A stretch of DNA of 64,000 nucleotides. Source: Streptomyces endocoffeicus. Lineage in GTDB: Bacteria; Actinomycetota; Actinomycetes; Streptomycetales; Streptomycetaceae. The notes beneath the pieces were generated by a model that searched no databases, was not told the DNA's origin, and worked only from the letters and a program-made list of their open reading frames with translations. Shown here one piece after another: positions 26,673 through 34,719 of this stretch; position 1 is the stretch's first letter, and each line of letters starts with the position of its first letter. Position numbers and translations under genes: made by a program. The stretch covers positions 62,001 through 126,000 of the forward strand of contig NZ_JAERRG010000013.1 of NCBI RefSeq assembly GCF_016741935.1, in the 5' to 3' direction.

Positions 26673-27869
26673 ATGGACCTGTACGAACATCAGGCACGGG
26701 AACTCCTCCATGACAGCGGTGTCTTGGTGCCCCGGGCGGAGGTCGTGGACACGGCCGAAGCCGCCCGCGCGGCCGCCGAACGGCTCGGCGGACGCGTCGT
26801 CATCAAGGCCCAGGTGAAGACCGGAGGCCGGGGCAAGGCGGGCGGGGTGAAGCTCGCCGACGACCCGGCCGCTGCCGAACTGACCGCACGCCGGATCCTC
26901 GGCATGGACATCAAGGGCCACACCGTCCACCGGGTGATGGTCGCCGAACCCGTCGAGGTGGCGCGGGAGATGTACCTCGGCTTCGCCCTGGACCGGGCCG
27001 CGGGCCGCTTCCTCGCCATCGCCTCCGCCGAGGGCGGTGTGGAGATCGAGGAGGTCGCGGCGCGCCGCCCCGAGGCGGTGGCCCGGATCGCCGTCGACCC
27101 GGCCGAGGGGGTGACCGAGGCCAAGGCCGCCGAGATCGCCGTCGCCGGGGGACTGCCGGGCGAGACGACCGAGACCATCCGCCGGCTGTGGACCGTCCTG
27201 ACCGCGCACGACGCCCTCCTCGTCGAGGTCAACCCGCTGGTGGTGATCCACGACGGCGCGATCGTGGCCCTGGACGGAAAGGTCACCCTGGACGACAACG
27301 CCCGCTTCCGGCAGCCGTCATGGGACGCCGCCGAGGACCGCGCCCGGGACCCGCTGGAGGCCCGGGCCGCGGCCGCCGGGCTCGGCTATGTGAAGCTGGA
27401 CGGCCAGGTGGGCGTCATCGGCAACGGCGCCGGCCTGGTGATGTCCACGCTGGACGTCGTCGCGGGCTGCGGCGCCCGCCCCGCCGACTTCCTCGACATC
27501 GGCGGCGGCGCCTCGGCCCAGGTGATGGCCGACGGTCTCTCCCTCGTCCTCGACGACCCGGATGTGCGCTCCGTCCTGGTCAACGTCTTCGGCGGCATCA
27601 CCGCCTGTGACGCGGTGGCCGACGGCATCGTGCGCGCCCTGGACACCGTGACCCTCACCAAACCGCTCGTGGTCCGGCTCGACGGCAACAACGCCGCACG
27701 TGGTCGGGCCATCCTTGGCAAATTGGCTCATCCACTCGTCTACCAGGCCGACACCATGGACGGCGCCGCCGCGCGCGCCGCCGAACTCGCCGCGTCCGCT
27801 ACCACCGCCGGGTCTGACACGTCCGCCGGGTCTGACACGTCCGCCGCGTCCGACACGACCGCCGCATAA
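26673..27869 (+). CDS. sucC: Succinyl-CoA synthetase beta subunit (ADP-forming), accessory copy
   Basis: 398 residues. It starts M-D-L-Y-E-H-Q-A-R-E-L and has the ATP-grasp lysine block V-I-K-A-Q-V-K-T-G-G-R-G-K-A-G-G, E-V-N-P-L-V-V and N-V-F-G-G-I-T-A-C-D. The last 25 residues are a Thr/Ser/Ala/Asp-rich tail encoded by an 18-bp tandem repeat (around 27808-27860), unlike normal SucC ends. It pairs with the alpha subunit 13 bp downstream. Core metabolism normally has its own sucCD, so this oxalate-linked pair probably serves a local CoA-ligase need, such as making succinyl-CoA as CoA donor. That is inference. Confidence 0.9.
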   Translation: MDLYEHQARELLHDSGVLVPRAEVVDTAEAARAAAERLGGRVVIKAQVKTGGRGKAGGVKLADDPAAAELTARRILGMDIKGHTVHRVMVAEPVEVAREMYLGFALDRAAGRFLAIASAEGGVEIEEVAARRPEAVARIAVDPAEGVTEAKAAEIAVAGGLPGETTETIRRLWTVLTAHDALLVEVNPLVVIHDGAIVALDGKVTLDDNARFRQPSWDAAEDRARDPLEARAAAAGLGYVKLDGQVGVIGNGAGLVMSTLDVVAGCGARPADFLDIGGGASAQVMADGLSLVLDDPDVRSVLVNVFGGITACDAVADGIVRALDTVTLTKPLVVRLDGNNAARGRAILGKLAHPLVYQADTMDGAAARAAELAASATTAGSDTSAGSDTSAASDTTAA

Positions 27870-27882
27870 GGGGGCTCCTCGC

Positions 27883-28779
27883 ATGGCCATCTTCCTCACC
27901 AAGGACAGCAAGGTCATCGTCCAGGGCATGACCGGCGCGGAAGGCATGAAGCACACCCGGCGGATGCTCGCCGCGGGCGCCGATGTCGTCGGCGGCGTCA
28001 ATCCGCGCAAGGCCGGGACCCGGGTCGACATCGACGCCCGTACGGTCCCCGTCTTCGGCTCCGTACGCGAGGCCATGGACACCACCGGCGCCGATGTGAG
28101 CGTCGTCTTCGTCCCGCCGCCCCACGCCAAGGCGGCCGTCACCGAGGCCGCCGACGCCCGGATCCCGCTCGCCGTCGTCATCACCGAGGGCATCCCGGTC
28201 CATGACGCGGTCGCCTTCCAGGCGTACGCCCGGGCCCGCGCCACCAGGGTCATCGGCCCGAATTGCCCCGGGCTGATCTCCCCGGGGCAGTCCAACGCCG
28301 GGATCATCCCCGCCGACATCACCAAGCCGGGCCGGATCGGGCTGGTGTCCAAGTCCGGCACCCTCACCTACCAACTCATGTACGAGCTGCGCGACATCGG
28401 CTTCTCGACCTGCGTGGGCATCGGCGGCGACCCGGTCATCGGCACCACCCACATCGACGCCCTCGCCGCCTTCGAGGACGACCCCGACACCGACCTGATC
28501 GTGATGATCGGGGAGATCGGCGGCGACGCGGAGGAGCGTGCCGCGCGGTACATCGCCGACCGCGTCACCAAACCGGTCGTCGGCTACATCGCGGGCTTCA
28601 CCGCCCCCGAGGGCAGGACGATGGGCCACGCGGGCGCCATCGTCTCCGGCTCCTCGGGCACCGCGGCGGCCAAGAAGGCGGCGCTGGAGGCTGCGGGCGT
28701 GAGCGTGGGAGCGACCCCCACCGAGACCGCCGGGCTGGTATTGGCCCGTCTGGCCGAAACACCCGGCAACCTCGCGTGA
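27883..28779 (+). CDS. sucD: Succinyl-CoA synthetase alpha subunit, accessory copy
   Basis: 298 residues beginning M-A-I-F-L-T-K-D-S-K-V-I-V-Q-G-M-T-G, the standard start of SucD. It contains the CoA-site N-P-R-K-A-G, I-G-P-N-C-P-G-L-I-S-P-G and the phosphorylated histidine in G-H-A-G-A-I-V. All catalytic features are intact. GGGGGCTCC precedes the ATG rather than a good GGAGG. It is cotranscribed with sucC and followed after 180 bp by an aldehyde dehydrogenase gene. Confidence 0.92.
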   Translation: MAIFLTKDSKVIVQGMTGAEGMKHTRRMLAAGADVVGGVNPRKAGTRVDIDARTVPVFGSVREAMDTTGADVSVVFVPPPHAKAAVTEAADARIPLAVVITEGIPVHDAVAFQAYARARATRVIGPNCPGLISPGQSNAGIIPADITKPGRIGLVSKSGTLTYQLMYELRDIGFSTCVGIGGDPVIGTTHIDALAAFEDDPDTDLIVMIGEIGGDAEERAARYIADRVTKPVVGYIAGFTAPEGRTMGHAGAIVSGSSGTAAAKKAALEAAGVSVGATPTETAGLVLARLAETPGNLA

Positions 28780-28842
28780 TGTAAGCCATACCCGGTCCGC
28801 GACCGGGGCACGGTCACGCTCCGTGCCACTACCTTCCTCCCC

Positions 28843-28902
28843 GTACGCACACCCATGCCGTACGGGCGTCGTACGCACACCCACCCATGCCGTACGGGCG
28901 TC
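28843..28902. repeat. Two imperfect direct repeats between sucD and the aldehyde dehydrogenase
   Basis: Unit one is 28843-28870 (28 bp) and unit two 28871-28902 (32 bp, with an extra CCCA). Both run from GTACGCACACCCA to CCGTACGGGCGTC. They lie in the upstream region of the aldehyde dehydrogenase gene and may be operator-like or simple slippage products. Confidence 0.7.
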
Positions 28903-28960
28903 CCTGCCGTACGGACCGCCACATCCCGCCCCGCCTGTGCAACGAGAGCGGAGATCACCG

Positions 28961-30505
28961 ATGGCACCCACCCTCACCCTCAAGCCCGGAACCGCCTGGA
29001 GCGACGCCTGGCAGCGCTGTCTGGCCGTCGCCCCCGAGGCGTTCCAGGACGACCGAGTCCTCAACCTCTGGGACGGCACCTGGCACCGCGACGGCCGGGC
29101 TCTCCCCGCCACCACCCCCGTGGACGGCACCCCCATCGCGGGCCCGCCACGACTGGACGCCACCACCGCCCACCAGGCCGTACGCGCCTCCCTCGACCAG
29201 CACCGCCGCTGGCGCCACATCGCACTCCCCGAGCGCCGGGCGCGGGTGTCCGCCACCCTCGACGCGCTCTGCGAGCACCGCGAGCTGCTCGCCCTGCTCC
29301 TGGTCTGGGAGATCGGCAAGCCCTGGCGGCTGGCCCAGGCCGATGTGGACCGGGCCATCGACGGCGTCCGCTGGTACGTCGACGAGATCGACCGCATGGC
29401 CGAGGGCCGCACCCCGCTGCCCGGCCCGGTCTCCAACATCGCCAGCTGGAACTACCCGATGAGCGTCCTCGCCCACGCCATGCTCGTCCAGGCGCTGGCC
29501 GGCAACGCCGTCATCGCCAAGACACCCACCGACGGCGGACTGTCCTGCCTCACCCTCGCCTGCGCGCTCGCCGCCCGCGAGGGCATCCCGGTCACCCTCC
29601 TCAGCGGCAGCGGCGGCGAGCTCTCCGAGGCCCTCGTCCGCTCGCCCGAGATCGGCTGCGTATCCTTCGTCGGCGGCCGCGACACCGGCGCCCGGGTCGC
29701 CACCGCTGTCGCCGACCTCGGCAAGCGCCACATCCTCGAGCAGGAGGGCCTCAACGCCTGGGGCATCTGGAACTTCACCGACTGGGACGCCCTCGCCCCG
29801 CTGATCCGCAAGACCTTCGACTACGGCAAGCAGCGCTGCACCGCCTATCCGCGCTTCGTCGTCCAGCGCTCGTCCTTCGACGCCTTCCTCTCCGTCTACC
29901 TCCCCGCGGTGCGCTCCATCCGCGTCGGCCACCCCCTCGCGGTGGGGAACCCCTCCGACAACCTCCCCGACCTGGACTTCGGCCCCCTGATCAACGCGGC
30001 CAAGGCCAAGGAGCTCGCCGACCAGGTGGCCGAGGCCATCGACCGCGGCGCCGTCCCCCTCCACCGCGGCGACCTCGCCGACGGCCACTTCCTCCCCGGC
30101 CAGGACCTCTCCGCCTACGCGGCCCCCGTCACCCTCCTCAACCCGCCCTCGACCTCCCCGCTCCACCACGCCGAGCCCTTCGGACCGGTCGACACCCTCG
30201 TCCTGGTCGACACCGAGGCCGAACTGCTCGCCGCCATGAACGCCAGCAACGGCGCCCTCGTCGCCACCCTCTCCTGCGACGACCCCGCCACCTACGACCG
30301 CCTGGCCCCCCAGATCCGCGCCTTCAAGACCGGCCACGGCAAGCCCCGCTCCCGCGGCGACCGCGACGAGCTCTTCGGCGGCTTCGGCGCCTCCTGGCGC
30401 GGCGCCTTCGTCGGCGGCGACCTCCTGATCCGCGCCGTCACCGAGGGCCCGGACCCCGAACGCCTCCCCGGCAACTTCCCCGACTACCACCTGATGCCCG
30501 CCTGA
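28961..30505 (+). CDS. Aldehyde dehydrogenase family protein
   Basis: 514 residues; ATG 28961 has GAGCGGAG upstream. Features of the NAD(P)-dependent ALDH fold are present: S-N-I-A-S-W-N-Y-P-M-S-V, S-F-V-G-G-R-D-T-G (NAD site), a catalytic-Glu region E-Q-E-G-L-N-A-W and the nucleophile in Y-G-K-Q-R-C-T-A-Y. The Glu loop departs from the common E-L-G-G. It lies downstream of sucCD and could oxidise an aldehyde made in two-carbon (glyoxylate/oxalate) metabolism, but no substrate is evident. A terminator hairpin follows. Confidence 0.88.
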   Translation: MAPTLTLKPGTAWSDAWQRCLAVAPEAFQDDRVLNLWDGTWHRDGRALPATTPVDGTPIAGPPRLDATTAHQAVRASLDQHRRWRHIALPERRARVSATLDALCEHRELLALLLVWEIGKPWRLAQADVDRAIDGVRWYVDEIDRMAEGRTPLPGPVSNIASWNYPMSVLAHAMLVQALAGNAVIAKTPTDGGLSCLTLACALAAREGIPVTLLSGSGGELSEALVRSPEIGCVSFVGGRDTGARVATAVADLGKRHILEQEGLNAWGIWNFTDWDALAPLIRKTFDYGKQRCTAYPRFVVQRSSFDAFLSVYLPAVRSIRVGHPLAVGNPSDNLPDLDFGPLINAAKAKELADQVAEAIDRGAVPLHRGDLADGHFLPGQDLSAYAAPVTLLNPPSTSPLHHAEPFGPVDTLVLVDTEAELLAAMNASNGALVATLSCDDPATYDRLAPQIRAFKTGHGKPRSRGDRDELFGGFGASWRGAFVGGDLLIRAVTEGPDPERLPGNFPDYHLMPA

Positions 30506-30521
30506 CCACCCTCCGTGCCCA

Positions 30522-30551
30522 CCCCCGCGTCCCCCCAGGTCGGCGCGGGGG
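30522..30551 (+). terminator. Hairpin after the aldehyde dehydrogenase gene
   Basis: CCCCCGCG (30522-30529) pairs with CGCGGGGG (30544-30551), 16 bp after the stop codon. Confidence 0.7.
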
Positions 30552-30639
30552 CGGGCGCCCGGCATACGCAGGTGAAACGCACTCCGAAACCTTGGTATCG
30601 TGGTCCATGTCGCCGCGGCCGAGCCGCGGAGCGCACCTG

Positions 30640-30727
30640 GTCCGGGTGGCGGAATGGCAGACGCGCTAGCTTGAGGTGCTAGTGCCCTTTATCGGGCGTG
30701 GGGGTTCAAGTCCCCCCTCGGACACCA
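30640..30727 (+). tRNA. tRNA-Leu (anticodon GAG)
   Basis: An 88-nt class II tRNA including encoded CCA. The acceptor arm GTCCGGG pairs with CTCGGAC (one G-U). The anticodon stem CTAGC/GCTAG closes the loop TTGAGGT, giving anticodon GAG (reads CUC). A long variable arm (GCCC/GGGC) and a T arm with GGGGG-TTCAAGT-CCCCC complete the cloverleaf. Its 3' end is the integration site of the element that follows; integration restored an intact tRNA. Confidence 0.96.
30704..30725 (+). repeat. Left attachment site (22-bp core in the tRNA-Leu 3' end)
   Basis: The 22 bases from the T-arm to position 72 of the tRNA (GTTCAAGT ... TCGGACAC) are repeated exactly at 35790-35811. This is the classic core of tyrosine-integrase integration at a tRNA gene. 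Confidence 0.92.
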
Positions 30728-30744
30728 GCAAACCAGCAAGAACG

Positions 30745-30766
30745 GCCCCTCATCAGGGGCTTTCTT
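30745..30766 (+). terminator. Terminator of tRNA-Leu
   Basis: GCCCCT (30745-30750) and AGGGGC (30755-30760) with a CATC loop, followed by TTTCTT. It lies 18 bp after the tRNA. Confidence 0.85.
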
Positions 30767-30783
30767 CATTTCTGGGCAGTGGC

Positions 30784-30804
30784 GTGACCAACCACGTGAC
30801 CAAC
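30784..30804 (+). repeat. Two GTGACCAAC repeats near the left end (putative arm-type sites)
   Basis: GTGACCAAC occurs at 30784-30792 and 30796-30804, 12 bp apart, about 60 bp inside the left core site. Matching copies near the right end make a role in integrase binding likely. Confidence 0.6.
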
Positions 30805-30823
30805 GGCCCAGCGAATCCCCAGG

Positions 30824-31729
30824 TCAGACCAGGGACGACAGGCCGAGTCGGCCCGCGCCGGAGGCGGCCAGTCGGCGCGCTCCGTCCTTACGAGAGTGGC
30901 CGTACCGGGCCATGGTGTAGCCCGGCGAGTGGTGCCGGACGTTGGCGGAGACCTCTACGGGGTTCTCCCCGGCCTCCAGATCGTTCGTGACTTTGCTGTG
31001 CCGCCAGTCGTGAATGCGGAAGTCCTCTGGCAGCTTTAAACGGGTACGCAGAGTGCGCCAGCGTGCCGAGACCTTCTCAGGGTCCTGCGGCCCGCCAGCC
31101 TCGCCCCGGTACAGCTTGAAGTCGTCACGGGCGAACACAAGGTCATGGTCCACCCACGCGGAGCCGAGCCGTTCACGCTCCGCGTCCTGGCGCTGCTTCT
31201 GCCACTTCAGGACGGTCATCACGGACTGATCCACATAGATGACGGCGTTGTCGTCGCCATCCTTGGTCAGCTTCCGCAGACGGTAGGCGTTGCCCTCCTC
31301 GACCACGACCCAGCCCAGTTCGATGGCCCCCTCTTCCCAGCGGATGAGGGACCACTTCATGCCCAGGGCCTCACTGCGCCGGACACCCGTGGCCGCGTAG
31401 ACGGTCCACAGCGGAGCGTCCCGAAGACAGTGGTGGGTCAGACCTCCGTCACAGGCCCGGTTGCCACACGGCTCCCACACCGTTCCCAGGAACCGGCCCG
31501 TCTGGTCGTCGTCCAGCGTCGGGTACTGAATCTGGAGAACGAGGAAGCGAGCGCGCCCACAGTCGTCCCGGCCGAGCGGCCAGGCCTCCGGCTGGTTGCT
31601 GACGCCCAGGCTGCCCGGCCGGTGAAGCGGCCGACCCCTTCCCGCCGATTCAACAATCCCTTCCGCGATCGCCTCTAACCAACCAAAGAAAGCGCCCCGA
31701 CCGGAGTCATCCGGCCGGGGCACGCGCAT
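30824..31729 (-). pseudogene. int: Tyrosine integrase, 5'-truncated
   Basis: The catalytic half of a tyrosine recombinase is intact: first Arg in A-T-G-V-R-R-S-E-A-L, the H-x-x-R box in I-H-D-W-R-H-S-K, then V-R-H-H-S-P-G and the tyrosine in T-M-A-R-Y-G-H. Homology-like sequence begins only near residue 71 (L-D-D-D-Q-T-G-R-F-L, nt about 31520). The N-terminal arm-binding and SAM-like domains (about 150-200 residues) are absent. The open frame continues to 31729 only by reading through the terminator hairpin of the neighbouring gene, so that N-terminus is probably not real. Orientation and position beside the tRNA fit pSAM2-type elements. Integration is likely no longer self-driven. Confidence 0.8.
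31694..31721 (-). terminator. Terminator of the element's TPR regulator gene
   Basis: GCCCCG-A-CCGG (31694-31704) pairs with CCGG-C-CGGGGC (31711-31721). On the minus strand it is followed by CTTTCTTT. It stands 12 bp after the regulator stop. Confidence 0.75.
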
Positions 31730-31732
31730 TTC

Positions 31733-33073
31733 TCAGACCAGTAGCGAGGCAGGCATAACCATTCGCGCACGGTCATTTAGGTCGTGAGCAGCGTGGTTCT
31801 TCAGGTGCGGTTTGATTAGCTGAAGCATGCTTTGCATTCGCTGATCAGCCCTCCCTGATTGGACTAGCGGGTAATCGTCAAGTGCGCTGTGCCAAGTAGC
31901 GCATGCTGCCTCAACATGCCCGATGGCGATTTGTCGTTCCGCCAGAATGGCGCGTTCCTTGACGCGAGTGCGCCGATAAACGTCATACCTCAATCGGTCT
32001 GACTGCTTCATTGCTTCGACTGCACCAGTCACATCACCAAGTTCAAAGCGAACCTGGCTGGTGTGATAATTCAAGGCCGCCGGATCATACGATCCAAATG
32101 CTTTCTGCTGAGACTCGGCCTTGTCCATAGCGATTTCGGCTTCCCGAAGGTACATGAGAGCCTTGGCCTTTTCGCCAATCTGTGCAGAAGCGTGTGCCTG
32201 TTGGCCAGCAAGAAATGCCCGCATCCTGGGACCGGCCTTGGGGGATGCGGCAGCAGCTGCATCGGCAAGCCGCATCGCGGCCCTGCCATGCCCTAGATCA
32301 ACTGCCTGAACGCTCATCCCTCGCAGCGTGGTGCAGTAGGTTAGGTGATCCTCTGAGGCTCCAGCCAACTCCAAGGCCTTCAAGTAATACTGCTGAGCCA
32401 GTCCGTGCACCCCTTCATCCACGGCCATATAGCCGGTGAGGTAACACAGATCCGAAGCAGCCGACATCATCGCTTTACAGACTTCTTCTGTGGCATCGGC
32501 CCGAAGGTACGGAGCCACCGTATTGACAAGGAATGCTGCGGCCATGGGGCGTGCGTGTCGGCCACCGAACTGATCATCAAGCTCTGAGATCCGTTCGGTC
32601 ATAGCCACAACCGTATGGACATCAGGCATCCCTATGCGCTGCACCTGCCCTGTCTGAATGGCTTCCAAGCGGCCTACAACGTCCGGCCAGTTGGGCACAG
32701 TCAACGCGACAGAGAAGAGGCTCACGCCAAGGATGCTGCGGCGCGAGGGGTCCATGTCCTGCCTCCCCAAGTCGATCAACGCCTCAACGGTACCCAGGCG
32801 TGCGTTCGACTCGTCGGCAGGCAGGGGAAACCCTGCCTCAGCGTGCGTGATCGGTCGGCCCAGCTTCCGAGCGAACGCCTCCAGGATCAGCGGCCGGGCA
32901 GCCTCTTTGGGCATGTGCCCCTGAAGCCACTGATGGGCAGACGGCTCCCGGTACTTCTGTGGCGTTCCGCGTTCGGTGCCGATGCGGTTGACCTCCTGGA
33001 CGAGTTGCCGCAGCGTCCACCTGGTCTCTCGGAACAGCCGTTCCAGGCCCTCGTTCGGCTCCCGCTCACTCAC
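31733..33073 (-). CDS. XRE-like regulator with C-terminal TPR-type helices
   Basis: 446 residues. The first 85 residues look like a divergent helix-turn-helix (L-R-Q-L-V-Q-E-V-N-R, H-Q-W-L-Q-G-H-M-P). The linker contains D-P-S-R-R-S-I-L-G-V-S-L-F, a motif common in this Streptomyces family. The rest (about 130-440) is alpha-helical repeat sequence rich in paired Ala residues, such as Q-Q-Y-Y-L-K-A-L-E-L-A-G, as in TPR sensor domains. Such proteins commonly regulate a divergent small-gene operon, here starting 167 bp away at 33240. Codon use is less G/C-biased than in chromosomal neighbours, suggesting acquisition. Confidence 0.75.
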   Translation of the reverse strand: MSEREPNEGLERLFRETRWTLRQLVQEVNRIGTERGTPQKYREPSAHQWLQGHMPKEAARPLILEAFARKLGRPITHAEAGFPLPADESNARLGTVEALIDLGRQDMDPSRRSILGVSLFSVALTVPNWPDVVGRLEAIQTGQVQRIGMPDVHTVVAMTERISELDDQFGGRHARPMAAAFLVNTVAPYLRADATEEVCKAMMSAASDLCYLTGYMAVDEGVHGLAQQYYLKALELAGASEDHLTYCTTLRGMSVQAVDLGHGRAAMRLADAAAAASPKAGPRMRAFLAGQQAHASAQIGEKAKALMYLREAEIAMDKAESQQKAFGSYDPAALNYHTSQVRFELGDVTGAVEAMKQSDRLRYDVYRRTRVKERAILAERQIAIGHVEAACATWHSALDDYPLVQSGRADQRMQSMLQLIKPHLKNHAAHDLNDRARMVMPASLLV

Positions 33074-33104
33074 TCGGCGCTCAACTCCTCAGCTAAAGCA
33101 GGCG

Positions 33105-33119
33105 CTTAAAGCTCTTAAA
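33105..33119. promoter_or_regulatory. Tandem CTTAAA half-sites between regulator and small-gene operon
   Basis: CTTAAA at 33105-33110 and again at 33114-33119, 9 bp apart, in the divergent intergenic region of an otherwise GC-rich element. A C-rich/G-rich hairpin (CCCCCG at 33182-33187, CGGGGG at 33205-33210) follows before the ATG at 33240 and could act as an attenuator. Both roles are inference. Confidence 0.4.
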
Positions 33120-33239
33120 AACCGCCGCTCTTGCCACGGTACCGCGATGCGTAGCGGAGCGGTTGCCTAGAGCGAGCAGGACCCCCGCGACCGTGCGACC
33201 GGTCCGGGGGCGTGGTCAACGCTGTAGAGGAGCGTCAAC

Positions 33240-33521
33240 ATGAGAGAGCGTATCGCCCGATCCATGGAACGGTGGCTGTGGAGGTTATTCCCCGCCTCTG
33301 GCCGCCATCGGACAGTCGATGCCTCCAAGCCCACACCGGCCCCGGCCTGTGTGGCCGTACCGTTCCCGACCTGTGTGCCTACCTGTCAGGAAGACTCGCC
33401 CACGCTTCAGCTCCCGCGCATCCCGGCCGGAGAACGCTTCCCGATCGCATGGGACACCGACCCTGTGCCGTTGTACGTCCTCCGGAGCGAGCAGCAGCGA
33501 GCGCTGGGGGCAGTGCGGTGA
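33240..33521 (+). CDS. Small protein of unknown function, first of four overlapping genes
   Basis: 93 residues, not recognised. ATG 33240 has GAGGAGCG upstream. The N-terminus is basic (M-R-E-R-I-A-R-S-M-E-R-W-L-W-R-L-F), resembling a membrane-associating amphipathic helix. The middle carries three Cys (A-C-V-A-V-P-F-P-T-C-V-P-T-C) and the end is I-A-W-D-T-D-P-V-P-L-Y-V-L-R. The stop overlaps the next start (GTGA), so the operon is translationally coupled. No function is proposed. Confidence 0.7.
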   Translation: MRERIARSMERWLWRLFPASGRHRTVDASKPTPAPACVAVPFPTCVPTCQEDSPTLQLPRIPAGERFPIAWDTDPVPLYVLRSEQQRALGAVR

Positions 33522-33664
33522 GTGGGAACACGCCTCCGGCCCAGCCGCAGGAGACGCAGCAGGGTTCCAGCCAGCGCCCGACTCCTGACGATTTGGAGCA
33601 GCGCGCGGAGACCTTGAAAAAGGAGATCGACAAGCACCTTGGGCAGGGGAGGCACGTTCGATGA
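33518..33664 (+). CDS. Very small acidic/basic peptide gene, second of four
   Basis: 48 residues from GTG 33518, overlapping the previous stop. The N-terminal half is Gln/Pro/Thr/Ser-rich and disordered. The C-terminal half (D-D-L-E-Q-R-A-E-T-L-K-K-E-I-D-K-H-L) is a strong amphipathic helix ending G-Q-G-R-H-V-R. The plan of disordered head plus charged helix recalls adaptor or small tag-like proteins, but no family is recognised. The stop overlaps the next ATG (ATGA). Confidence 0.6.
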   Translation: MSGNTPPAQPQETQQGSSQRPTPDDLEQRAETLKKEIDKHLGQGRHVR

Positions 33665-33822
33665 GGTCATGTCCAGTGTGCGCCAGCCTCAAGCAGCAGA
33701 AGGCTGACGCCATCGAAGCCCGTGACTATCGGCTTGCCGCTGATCTCGAGCTGAAGATCCGGCACCACCCGGACGGTCACAAGATGCCTCCGTTCGGGCC
33801 TCGCTGGGGGTGGATCGCATGA
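33661..33822 (+). CDS. Small protein with CxxC and His-His, possible metal binder, third of four
   Basis: 53 residues. It begins M-R-S-C-P-V-C-A-S-L, continues as a charged helix (A-I-E-A-R-D-Y-R-L-A-A-D-L-E-L-K-I) and then R-H-H-P-D-G-H-K. Cys4, Cys7 and the later His pair could form one zinc site. The start overlaps the previous stop (ATGA) and the stop overlaps the next ATG (ATGA). Confidence 0.65.
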   Translation: MRSCPVCASLKQQKADAIEARDYRLAADLELKIRHHPDGHKMPPFGPRWGWIA

Positions 33823-34064
33823 CCGAGCCGACGCCGTACAAGGGCCCTCAGCCGGGCCAGGAAGCCTACGACGCTGCCGCAGAGCGCACGGGCATCCTCC
33901 AAGCCATTTGTGACGTCGATGAACTCGCCTTCGACCACCGCATGCCGGGCCCGCTCGTTGCGTTCCTCCGCCCCGAGAAGGGTGGACAGGAGTGGGCGAC
34001 TGACTCCGGGAACGTGAAGTTCCCTGAGGAAGCGAAATCGCACACCCATCACGAAGGCCCCTGA
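33819..34064 (+). CDS. Small protein of unknown function, last of four overlapping genes
   Basis: 81 residues, soluble and acidic, not recognised. It starts M-T-E-P-T-P-Y-K-G-P-Q-P-G-Q-E-A-Y and contains an amphipathic central helix and D-H-R-M-P-G-P-L-V-A-F-L-R-P. The ATG at 33819 is coupled to the previous stop. A 126-bp gap follows before the next gene. Confidence 0.65.
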   Translation: MTEPTPYKGPQPGQEAYDAAAERTGILQAICDVDELAFDHRMPGPLVAFLRPEKGGQEWATDSGNVKFPEEAKSHTHHEGP

Positions 34065-34190
34065 CTCCACCCGTCAGGCGTGGCGGCTTCCGTCTGACGA
34101 TTGGGTAAGACCCCGCCCCGATCATTCGCAACAGGGTCGGGACGGTTAGCAAGTGCCGTGCACTACTCCAACCAGGGAGGGAACACTGCA

Positions 34191-34637
34191 ATGACAGCAG
34201 TAGCGAATGACCAGAGGACCGGCCGGTCACTGGTCAGTGAAGAGCTGTTCGGCAGCCTCGCTCACTTCGTGACCACCCACAACGCGCAGACCCCGGAGCG
34301 CGCCGAGCGCATCACCGACCAGGCGGTTGCGTTCCTCGCGACCGTAGCCACCGCCACCGTGCCCATGGTCCCGTCGGATGACGTGGACCTCGGCTTACAC
34401 GCGTTCATCCTGCACACCAAGGAGTACGTGGAGTTCTGCCGCGAGCACGCCGGGCGCTTCCTGCACCACAATCCCGCCCCCGGTGGTGGCGGGCGCACCC
34501 TGGAAGCGGTCACAACCAGCGCGCACGCCATGAAGGCAGCGGGCTTCATGGTCTTCGATGACCTGTGGACCGTGAACGGCGAGAATGCCGCGCAGTGCGA
34601 TTCCGACTGCGGACGGCCGTACGGACAGGCGGAGTAA
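34191..34637 (+). CDS. Glycine-rich-domain-like (GRDP-type) small protein
   Basis: 148 residues; ATG 34191 has GGGAGGGA 7 bp upstream. The central block M-V-P-S-D-D-V-D-L-G-L-H-A-F-I-L-H-T-K then Y-V-E-F-C-R-E-H-A-G-R-F-L-H-H resembles the conserved core of glycine-rich-domain (DUF1399-like) proteins, in which a V-D-x-x-W-H...L-H-T...Y-x-x-F-C pattern is typical; here the usual Trp is Leu. C-terminal residues contain C-D-S-D-C. Function of the family in bacteria is not established. The assignment is by pattern memory only. Confidence 0.55.
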   Translation: MTAVANDQRTGRSLVSEELFGSLAHFVTTHNAQTPERAERITDQAVAFLATVATATVPMVPSDDVDLGLHAFILHTKEYVEFCREHAGRFLHHNPAPGGGGRTLEAVTTSAHAMKAAGFMVFDDLWTVNGENAAQCDSDCGRPYGQAE

Positions 34638-34660
34638 CCTCCCGCTGATGATGTGAGACA

Positions 34661-34694
34661 GGGCCGACCCCCGGCATAGGCCGAGGGTCGGCCC
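34661..34694 (+). terminator. Hairpin between the GRDP-like and kinase-like genes
   Basis: GGGCCGACCC (34661-34670) pairs perfectly with GGGTCGGCCC (34685-34694), 14-base loop. It lies 24 bp after the stop and 25 bp before the next ATG, so it could terminate transcription or attenuate the kinase-like gene. Confidence 0.7.
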
Positions 34695-34719
34695 GCGCTC
34701 TTGGAGAGGACCTGAATTC

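Noticed and set aside
28855..30669. 604-codon plus-strand frame over the aldehyde dehydrogenase gene and into the tRNA
   Set aside because: Arg/Pro-rich shadow of the aldehyde dehydrogenase; no family signature.
30824..31729. Full-length functional integrase starting at 31729
   Set aside because: The N-terminal 70 residues translate a terminator hairpin and unrelated DNA; the domain that should precede the catalytic core is missing.
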